Positions 1 to 6,151 of a stretch of 64,000 nucleotides of DNA are shown piece by piece. The position numbers and the translations under genes were made by a program. Under the pieces are notes generated by a model, which was given only the letters and a program-made list of their open reading frames with translations, did no database searches and was not told where the DNA came from. Within the stretch, counting starts at the first letter, position 1; the number at the start of each line of letters is the position of its first letter. This DNA comes from Deltaproteobacteria bacterium (GTDB taxonomy: Bacteria > UBA10199 > JADGCS01), in NCBI GenBank assembly GCA_024233595.1, contig JACKPK010000006.1:1-64000 (forward strand), given 5' to 3'.

Positions 1-361
1 GCAAAGCCGCTGCCTCTTCAAAACTTAAATGACTCGGCTTGCGCCAAAGCAATCCTTCCGCAATGTTTGTGTACTCAGCATAACCACCGCCCTGCAAAAG
101 ACCAAAAACCTCGTCGCCTTTTTTCCAATTTGTAACCGAGCTCCCAAAGTCTTCGACCACACCAGCCATATCAACACCCAAAATAGAAGACGCATCATCA
201 GGCAATGGGTAACGGCCTTCGCGCTGGATGATGTCCATCCGGTTCAATGCCGTGGCTTTCACCCGAACAAGAACTTCGTTATCTTTTACAGAAGGCTTTT
301 GCGCGTCACCAATAAAAAGAGTTTCGCGATTACCTGGATTATTTTGCAGAACTGCTTTCAT
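1..361 (-). CDS. NAD(P)H:quinone oxidoreductase / zinc-type alcohol dehydrogenase family, N-terminal part (partial)
   Basis: The minus-strand frame starting with ATG at 361 reads MKAVLQNNPGNRETLF and continues to the left window edge without a stop, so only about 120 residues are present. It contains the GroES-like N-terminal features of the quinone oxidoreductase (PIG3/TP53I3, QOR) family: ALNRMDIIQREGRYP, then SSILGVDMAGVV and WKKGDEVFGLLQGGGYAEY. Family members reduce quinones or enones with NADPH in the cytoplasm. The zinc ligands of true alcohol dehydrogenases are not evident in the visible part, as expected for QOR types. A GGAGAG Shine-Dalgarno sits five bases before the ATG. The NADPH-binding half lies outside the window, so the substrate is unknown. 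Confidence 0.85.
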   Translation of the reverse strand, partial: MKAVLQNNPGNRETLFIGDAQKPSVKDNEVLVRVKATALNRMDIIQREGRYPLPDDASSILGVDMAGVVEDFGSSVTNWKKGDEVFGLLQGGGYAEYTNIAEGLLWRKPSHLSFEEAAAL

Positions 362-421
362 TGTCACTCTCCATTTCGCTGCGGTTCAAACATGAATCAG
401 CATCTCATTCAAGCCCAGTCA

Positions 422-451
422 TGTGTCCAAATTTCTAGAATTTTGGACACA
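422..451. promoter_or_regulatory. 30-bp dyad in a divergent intergenic region
   Basis: TGTGTCCAAA (422-431) is perfectly mirrored by TTTGGACACA (442-451), with a 10-base centre that itself contains TTCTAGAA. It lies between the divergent oxidoreductase gene (start 361) and the 498-aa gene (start 577). No T-run follows on either strand, so an operator is more likely than a terminator. The binding protein is unknown. Confidence 0.5.
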
Positions 452-576
452 GCTACGTCCGTCTAAATGAACATGTCTTCCAAAATTTTCGGCAATTTAT
501 TGAAAATACGACACTTCTGTTTTGGCACAGCAATTGAACAAGGAGAAGAAACAGTTTAACAAAAAAGGAGATTCCC

Positions 577-2073
577 ATGTCGGAAGCCAAACAACTCACG
601 AACAAATCCACAATCTACGAGGCACTTGATCTAAATACAATCGAGACAGCACTCAAAAAAAACACCCGCAAAGAAACACTTTCTTCTGGCCAAGTTTCAA
701 AATCAGCCAGCAACCCAAATGCAGGACAATCACAAGTTATCTTTGCTGATCCCAATTCAAATCCAATTTGTCAGGCATCCCCAGCAAGCGAAGCAGGACT
801 AAATGCAAAAGATTTAAAACACACTGCTGTTTTGCCCGAATACAAATTGTCGAGCACGCGTTACAGCCTTTTGTCAGACCAATCGCCCAATAATCTGGTG
901 CGACTCAAAGAAGTCAAAGTCACCAAGGGCAGCGCTGCCATTCATTATCAGACCGGGAATAAAAAAATCTGTTTACCGGAAGTCATCGCCATTGGCAAAG
1001 ACGCAACAGAATCAGCCGCCTTGCGCAAAAACATCCTCACCAACCCCAAAAACCAAGGTTTCTATTGGGATTACAGCGCTCCCAAAACAGAGAATTTACA
1101 AACCGCAGCCATGGAATTCACATTCGATGTGTTTGTGAATGGAAAATGGGAAAGTGCCGAACTCAGGATTGATCCTTATGCCACTTTGGTCACCAGCGGC
1201 TTTTACTTTTCGCACGCAAATCAAACGAACAGCTCTGCGGTGATCTCCGCTTTACGTGAAGACCTAGGCCTAGCACCCGGAGTTGCCTCTGAACAACCAG
1301 GCGTGGCTGCTGCCTTGAACTTTCAAGAAGTCAGTGCCCCACACAAAAACAAAACGAGCTTTTCAATGAACACAAAAGAAGCAAGCCCAAATCTAGAACA
1401 AAAAGAATTGCCTCGCGCCCTTGTGTCTTCTCCCGATAAAAAAAGCCAAACTTACACTCAGCTTTTACACTTGATTCAAAATCGTGACTCACAAAAAAAT
1501 ATTCTGAGTCGAAGTTTAGAAAATATCAGTTCTTATTACAGAAGTTTAAACACCACAAGCTACGACTATGCCAATGTTCATTACGAAACCAATGAACACA
1601 CGACCAATTACAAACCTGAGGCTTTTTCTTCAGGCTCAACAAAGAGCGAATTGAATTCTGTGAAAAAAGTCAGAACCGTCGACACAGAAACAAGGCGCTA
1701 TTACAACACCTATGAAAAACAAGAATGGATCAATTGTAGTTTTTACCACGGCAACGATCCCAACGTTTGTGACGACGAAGACGACAGCCATGAATGGATC
1801 ACTGTCACAGAGAGCAAATTACAAAGTACAGCTACTGATAGTAGCCTGGACAGCGAAAATTGGATTCTTGGTTTCACGGTTCCTTTTAGAGCAACCAAAA
1901 ACAACGGCGATACTTTGCTTCTAAAAAGCGCGTGTTCTCTGACTGTAGAAAGAGCTGACAACCTTGAAGAAGCAAGCTTGGAACTAAACTGCAAGCAAGG
2001 TCAACGCGGATTCAAAAAATACGACATCACTTTTGATCCCTGGGACATGGCTAAAGAAGCCCTGGGAATCTAA
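577..2073 (+). CDS. hypothetical protein, 498 aa
   Basis: Not recognised. The start is well supported by an AAAGGAG ribosome-binding site seven bases before the ATG. There is no signal peptide or membrane segment. The N-terminal ~110 residues are polar and Ser/Thr/Asn/Gln rich, which suggests disorder. Residues ~110-230 look like a mixed alpha/beta region. A low-complexity stretch rich in Ser, Tyr and Asn follows (~residues 290-390). The C-terminal ~100 residues contain a Cys-x10-Cys pair flanking FYHGNDPNV, an Asp/Glu patch and two further cysteines, resembling a small beta domain. It ends six bases before the convergent infC gene. The context gives no function. Confidence 0.7.
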   Translation: MSEAKQLTNKSTIYEALDLNTIETALKKNTRKETLSSGQVSKSASNPNAGQSQVIFADPNSNPICQASPASEAGLNAKDLKHTAVLPEYKLSSTRYSLLSDQSPNNLVRLKEVKVTKGSAAIHYQTGNKKICLPEVIAIGKDATESAALRKNILTNPKNQGFYWDYSAPKTENLQTAAMEFTFDVFVNGKWESAELRIDPYATLVTSGFYFSHANQTNSSAVISALREDLGLAPGVASEQPGVAAALNFQEVSAPHKNKTSFSMNTKEASPNLEQKELPRALVSSPDKKSQTYTQLLHLIQNRDSQKNILSRSLENISSYYRSLNTTSYDYANVHYETNEHTTNYKPEAFSSGSTKSELNSVKKVRTVDTETRRYYNTYEKQEWINCSFYHGNDPNVCDDEDDSHEWITVTESKLQSTATDSSLDSENWILGFTVPFRATKNNGDTLLLKSACSLTVERADNLEEASLELNCKQGQRGFKKYDITFDPWDMAKEALGI

Positions 2074-2079
2074 AAGCGC

Positions 2080-2628
2080 TTATTTCTTAGCGGGGGCAAG
2101 AATCACAGATAAGGTTCTGCCCTCGCGTTTTGGTTCGCCCTCGGCTTCCCCAATGTCTTTGAGCATTTGAATAGCTTCTTTAAGATGATCCATGCCGCGC
2201 TCTATAAAAGCCATCTCGCGACCACGGAATTGCATGGTGAGTTTCACTTTATCTTTGTCTTCCAAAAAGCGACGCGCGTGTTTCATTTTGAATTCGATAT
2301 CGTGCTTGTCGGTATTGGGACGCATTTTAACTTCTTTAACCTGGACCTTCACCTGATTCTTTTTATTCGCCTGCGCCTTCTTTTGCTGCTCGTACTTAAA
2401 CTTGCCATGATCCATGATCTTACAAACTGGCGGTTTCGCAGTTGGAGACACCTCAACAAGGTCAAACCCCTGCTCTTCTGCCAAACTAAGGGCATCACGC
2501 GTGTCCATAACGCCAAGCTGCTCGCCATCTGCTGCAATCACACGCACTTCGGGGACACGAATACGACGATTCGTTCGGGGACCTCTGTCTTTTGGATTTG
2601 GGCGCTGAAACCCTCTTTTCATGCGAAT
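2080..2628 (-). CDS. infC: translation initiation factor IF-3 (probable AUU start)
   Basis: IF-3 binds the 30S subunit, discriminates against non-canonical start codons and prevents premature 50S joining. The N domain is marked by NRRIRVPEVRVI and AEEQGFDLVEVSP, the linker by CKIMDHGKFKYEQQKK, and the C domain by MRPNTDKHDIEFK. From the ATG at 2622 it is 180 aa, a normal family length. An in-frame ATT lies two codons upstream (2628-2626) and is placed better relative to the AGGAGG site (2634-2639): a gap of five bases, against eleven for the ATG. E. coli infC uses AUU, which underlies its autoregulation, so I choose the ATT. It follows thrS by about 30 bases on the same strand. rpmI and rplT do not follow. 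Confidence 0.95.
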   Translation of the reverse strand: MRMKRGFQRPNPKDRGPRTNRRIRVPEVRVIAADGEQLGVMDTRDALSLAEEQGFDLVEVSPTAKPPVCKIMDHGKFKYEQQKKAQANKKNQVKVQVKEVKMRPNTDKHDIEFKMKHARRFLEDKDKVKLTMQFRGREMAFIERGMDHLKEAIQMLKDIGEAEGEPKREGRTLSVILAPAKK

Positions 2629-2633
2629 AAGAA

Positions 2634-2639
2634 CCTCCT
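2634..2639 (-). promoter_or_regulatory. Shine-Dalgarno site deciding the infC start
   Basis: A perfect AGGAGG on the minus strand. Its spacing is five bases to an in-frame ATT (2628-2626) and eleven bases to the first ATG (2622-2620). This favours AUU initiation. Confidence 0.6.
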
Positions 2640-2658
2640 AGTTTGGTAGACACTCAAT

Positions 2659-4425
2659 CTACTCAATATCAAACTCTTTCATTTCATCAGTTAATTTTTG
2701 TAATAAATCTGGAACCGCTAAAGATCCCAAGTCGCCATCTTTACGATGACGCACGCCAACCAAATTGGCTTCGGCATCTTTTTTGCCCACAATGAGCATA
2801 TAAGGCACCTTCATGAGCTGAGCCTCGCGAATTTTAAGACCCAATTTTTCGTTTCTTAAATCGGCTTCAACCCGATACCCGGCGTCTGTTAATTGTTTTT
2901 GAACCGCCAAAGCGCGCTCATGCTGATCTTCGGATACCGACAACACCTTTGCTTGCACCGGAGCCAACCACAAGGGGAACGCCCCCGCGTAATGCTCAAT
3001 GAGAAAACCAATGAGACGTTCGTGTGTGCTCAAAGGCGCACGGTGAATGCAAAGCGGCACTTCGTCTTCGTTCTTTGAATTCTTAAACGACAAACCAAAA
3101 CGCTCTGGCACAGCAAAGTCCACTTGGTTTGTTGCCAAAGTAAACTCACGACCAATGGCACTCCAAATTTGCACGTCAATCTTAGGACCATAAAAAGCCG
3201 CTTCGTTTTCGACTTCGACAAAAGGAATATCGCCTGCCTTTAAAGCATTACGCACCATGTCTTCGGTTTTGATCCACAACTCTGGTTGATCAACATACTT
3301 TTTGCCCAAGCCTTCTTTAGAATGCGTGCTGAGTCGCATTTGGTATTTTTGAATGCCAAATAATTTAAAATAACTTTGATACATGCGGCACACTGCTAAA
3401 AATTCATCTTGGAATTGATCGAGTGTGCAGTAAATGTGCGCGTCGTTCATTTGCATGCTGCGCACACGCATGAGCCCAAATAACTCACCACTTTTTTCGT
3501 AACGGTAACAAGTGCCGTACTCTGCCAAACGCACTGGCAAATCGCGATAGCTGCGCGCCTTAGCTGCAAAAATCTTATGATGATGCGGGCAGTTCATGGG
3601 CTTTAGATAATACTTGATGCCCTCGAGCTCCATGGCCGGGTACATGCTTTCTTCGTAGTAAGGCAAATGACCACTGGTGTAATACATGGTCTCTTTGGTG
3701 ATGTGCGGTGTGCGCACGCGATGGTACCCTGCCTTGCGTTCTGTTTTTTTGGCAAGCTCTTCCAAGGCATCGATCATGGCGCCACCGTTGGGCAACCACA
3801 AAGGCAAACCGGGACCAACTTCGTCATCAAAAGTAAAAATCTCGAGCTCTTTGCCAAGCTTGCGGTGATCCCGCTTTTTGGCTTCTTCGAGCTGCTCTAA
3901 ATAATTGGCCAAATCTTCTTTGGAAGCAAAGGCTGTTCCGTAAATGCGTTGCAACATGGCGTTGTTTTCGTCACCACGCCAGTAAGCCCCCGCCACCGAA
4001 AGCAATTTAATCGCCTTAACCTGCTTGGTGTAATTAGCATGCGGGCCTTTGCACAAATCAACAAATTCACCATGCTTATAAAAAGTGATGTCTTCGCCTT
4101 CGGGAATGCTTTGCAAAATTTCTAATTTATAAGTCTCGCCATTTTCTTTGAACATTTTTAAGGCGTCGTCGCGAGACATGTCGATGCGTTCAAATTTTTG
4201 GTTTTCTTTGATGATTTTTTTCATCTCCGCTTCGATTTTTTCTAAATCGTCTTCAGAAAAACCCGGAGGGTAATCAAAATCGTAATAAAACCCATTCTCG
4301 ATAACAGGACCAATGGTTGGCTTGGCATCGGGATACAAACGCGTGACCGCATCAGCCAATATATGAGCGGCGGAGTGACGCATTTTTTCAACGGGATCGT
4401 TTTCGTGACCAGGGCGACAAACCAT
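2659..4425 (-). CDS. thrS: threonyl-tRNA synthetase lacking the TGS domain
   Basis: Charges tRNA-Thr in the cytoplasm. At 588 aa it is about 55 residues shorter than the E. coli enzyme, because the N-terminal TGS domain is missing; the protein begins almost directly with the editing domain. The editing-site signature is intact (H17xxxH21 and C125xxxH129). The class II core is present: motif 2 around YRYEKSGELFGLMRVRS, and zinc ligands C279 (PMNCP), H330 (NDAH) and H461 (CIHRAP). The anticodon-binding domain (APVQAKVL to the end) is present. No clear Shine-Dalgarno precedes the ATG at 4425, and the frame stays open about 60 bases further upstream without an ATG or TGS-like residues. infC follows in the same operon. 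Confidence 0.95.
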   Translation of the reverse strand: MVCRPGHENDPVEKMRHSAAHILADAVTRLYPDAKPTIGPVIENGFYYDFDYPPGFSEDDLEKIEAEMKKIIKENQKFERIDMSRDDALKMFKENGETYKLEILQSIPEGEDITFYKHGEFVDLCKGPHANYTKQVKAIKLLSVAGAYWRGDENNAMLQRIYGTAFASKEDLANYLEQLEEAKKRDHRKLGKELEIFTFDDEVGPGLPLWLPNGGAMIDALEELAKKTERKAGYHRVRTPHITKETMYYTSGHLPYYEESMYPAMELEGIKYYLKPMNCPHHHKIFAAKARSYRDLPVRLAEYGTCYRYEKSGELFGLMRVRSMQMNDAHIYCTLDQFQDEFLAVCRMYQSYFKLFGIQKYQMRLSTHSKEGLGKKYVDQPELWIKTEDMVRNALKAGDIPFVEVENEAAFYGPKIDVQIWSAIGREFTLATNQVDFAVPERFGLSFKNSKNEDEVPLCIHRAPLSTHERLIGFLIEHYAGAFPLWLAPVQAKVLSVSEDQHERALAVQKQLTDAGYRVEADLRNEKLGLKIREAQLMKVPYMLIVGKKDAEANLVGVRHRKDGDLGSLAVPDLLQKLTDEMKEFDIE

Positions 4426-4568
4426 AAGACTTAGGAAAGGGAGAAGTTGTGAGAAAGGTTGATATACATAAAAAATCTAAAAATCGTTTTAGCTCCGCGA
4501 CTTTAGGGCTTCGGCGCGCGAGCGTCAAGTAAAGTGTGTAAAGTTGGGCAAAACCCAAAACAGAGAGC

Positions 4569-4636
4569 CCGCCTTCGTCCTTCGGACTACGGCGGACATT
4601 GGTGTTCTAACTTCCTTCGTCGTAAGAACACCAATG
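4569..4636 (-). terminator. Tandem hairpins directly 3' of tRNA-Val
   Basis: Reading on the minus strand from the tRNA 3' end, the first hairpin has perfect 12-bp arms (CATTGGTGTTCT at 4597-4608 paired with 4625-4636) and abuts the tRNA. The second (4569-4595) has CCGCC/GGCGG arms and is followed by a T-rich stretch (TGTTTTGGGTTTT). The pair could serve in termination or 3' processing. The second hairpin also resembles dispersed GC-rich intergenic palindromes. Confidence 0.5.
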
Positions 4637-4710
4637 TAGTCCCGAGCGGACTCGAACCGCTGACCCCTACCATGTCAAGGTAGTGCTCTAACCAACTGAG
4701 CTACGGGACT
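4637..4710 (-). tRNA. tRNA-Val, anticodon GAC
   Basis: A complete cloverleaf can be drawn on the minus strand. The acceptor stem is AGTCCCG/CGGGACT with discriminator A at 4637. The D arm is GCTC/GAGC. The anticodon stem is CTACC/GGTAG around the loop TTGACAT, giving anticodon GAC (Val, codons GUC/GUU). The T arm is AGCGG TTCGAGT CCGCT. The CCA end is not encoded: CAT follows the discriminator, so CCA addition would be enzymatic. It lies upstream of thrS on the same strand. Confidence 0.95.
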
Positions 4711-4732
4711 AATGTATAAAATCGCCAGCCCC

Positions 4733-4775
4733 CCTCTATAGCTCATTTGGCTAGAGCTGTGCTCTCTGCCTCTTG
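4733..4775 (+). pseudogene. Possible tRNA 5'-half remnant (plus strand)
   Basis: The sequence contains TAGCTCATTTGGCTAGAGC, which matches a tRNA position 8 to D-arm block (GCTC/GAGC). It is preceded by a CCCCTCT stretch that could be half of an acceptor stem. No T arm or matching acceptor strand follows, so it would be a truncated tRNA. It sits between the two exact tRNA-Val fragment copies. Confidence 0.35.
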
Positions 4776-4839
4776 GTTTGCTACTCGCAAAACAACTGAG
4801 CTACGGGACTAATGTATAAAATCGCAAAAACAACTGCCT

Positions 4840-4870
4840 GTCCGCCGTAGCCTTGCGCGAAGGCGGAAGC
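4840..4870. repeat. GC-rich intergenic palindrome
   Basis: TCCGCC and GGCGGA arms flank a loop containing GTAGCCTTGCGCGAA. It closely resembles the hairpin at 4569-4595 and belongs to the same family of dispersed CCGCC...GGCGG palindromes. The rest of 4880-5008 holds no recognisable element. Confidence 0.5.
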
Positions 4871-5008
4871 TACGGGACTAAAGGCTGCGTCCGATAACCC
4901 CATTGACCGAAAACTGTCAATATTTGCAAATAGATAAAAAATTCTGGAAAAACAGAAAAAAAGTAAGAAAACACGCAACTTTACCAAGCTTTAACCGAAA
5001 GCAGCTTC

Positions 5009-6151
5009 ATGACACCTCCTACAACCATATCAAGCACTATCGTTCATCAAGCCAGTCTGTCTGCAGATGCAGCCAATTACCTTACTGATTGGGCAACACA
5101 AACCCCTGCCTACGCAGCGCAAACACTCGGTACAGCGCAAGATCTTCAAGCCCTACAAAAAGCAGTGCCCACAAAACCGCCACTCACAAAATACTGGGAT
5201 GAGCTAAAAGCCAATAGCAAAACCATTGGCGCAAGTGCGCTCACTGGTTTGATCGGTGGGCTTTGCGGGGGAACGCTGGCCAGCATCACCACTCTAAAAA
5301 GCGACGGCGACCTACGAATTAAAATTTTACAAGAATCCATGTTTCCACAACTTGTCCCTAGAGAACTTTTGCTTGGACCTAGCATGCTAGCATCATCTCT
5401 TTTAGGAAGTGCTCCTGGAGCATTTTTAGGCTGGTTAACAAGTCTTTTTACAGCAAAAATTTTAATTGACGATGCATTCCTCCGAAAAATGGCCCGAACC
5501 GGCAGTGTACTCGCAGGCATTGTATCGGCTTTGATTATGATCAATTTTTACCACCAAGGATTTTCTATCACTGACAACATCAGGACTTTCAACCCCGTTA
5601 TGGTTACTGAAAATATTAATTCTTTTAGAACTTTCGCCACTTTAGCAGCGGGAGCATTCAGCGCTTTCGCCAGTGCCGGTATCCCCATACTAAAAACAAT
5701 CCAAGAAACCTGGGAAACGCGCAGACAAGAAAAAGCCAATTGGCCAGAAAAAAAAGCGCAATTGATAGAAGACCATAGAAAAGCAAAGGGACTTTTGAGT
5801 TCTAATAGAGTTTTTGAAGAACTATTAAAAAATCTAGAGCTTCAAATTGAAATTTTATCCGCACTGATTGCTTCTTTACCTGCCATACCCAAAAATGCCG
5901 AGATGATCTATTTGCTTGAAACACTTGTGGCGCAAATAAAGCTACAAAAGACCAATGAAGCCAATGGCAATTTGAATGACTTAGACAATCTGATTCAAAA
6001 ATTAAGCACCATGAATTCTGATGAAGATAAAATGGCAGACCCGCAAATCAACATAGCCACCGAATTGGCCTTGCAAATTGCCCAAGAACTCAAAGCCAGA
6101 CGAGAAATAAGAAAAACAATAGCGCCTGTTATTAATAAGCTGGCAACTTAA
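5009..6151 (+). CDS. hypothetical multi-pass membrane protein, 380 aa
   Basis: Not recognised. A polar N-terminal ~70 residues is followed by four hydrophobic glycine/alanine-rich segments (about residues 74-95, 122-152, 166-185 and 210-232), containing runs such as GLIGGLCGGTL and LLGSAPGAFLGWL. The last ~145 residues are charged and heptad-like, predicting a cytoplasmic coiled coil. The glycine-rich hairpin segments recall channel-like or membrane-remodelling proteins, but no family signature is visible. The stop codon overlaps that of convergent purL within a single TTAA. The ribosome-binding site is weak. Confidence 0.7.
   Translation: MTPPTTISSTIVHQASLSADAANYLTDWATQTPAYAAQTLGTAQDLQALQKAVPTKPPLTKYWDELKANSKTIGASALTGLIGGLCGGTLASITTLKSDGDLRIKILQESMFPQLVPRELLLGPSMLASSLLGSAPGAFLGWLTSLFTAKILIDDAFLRKMARTGSVLAGIVSALIMINFYHQGFSITDNIRTFNPVMVTENINSFRTFATLAAGAFSAFASAGIPILKTIQETWETRRQEKANWPEKKAQLIEDHRKAKGLLSSNRVFEELLKNLELQIEILSALIASLPAIPKNAEMIYLLETLVAQIKLQKTNEANGNLNDLDNLIQKLSTMNSDEDKMADPQINIATELALQIAQELKARREIRKTIAPVINKLAT

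Larger units (their letters stand above)
4693..4881. repeat. Duplicated tRNA-Val 5' fragments
   Basis: The 33 bases at 4693-4725 (5' part of tRNA-Val plus upstream flank) recur exactly at 4793-4825, a spacing of 100 bases. A third, 14-base copy (AGCTACGGGACTAA) lies at 4868-4881. Only the acceptor-strand and D-arm portion is repeated, so the copies cannot fold as tRNAs. Such debris is typical of tRNA-associated recombination or integration sites, although no integrase is nearby. Confidence 0.75.

Noticed and set aside
2167..2649. Plus-strand open frame of 160 codons over infC
   Set aside because: It is the shadow of infC, with Phe/Leu-rich composition expected from antisense of Lys/Glu codons and no ribosome-binding site.
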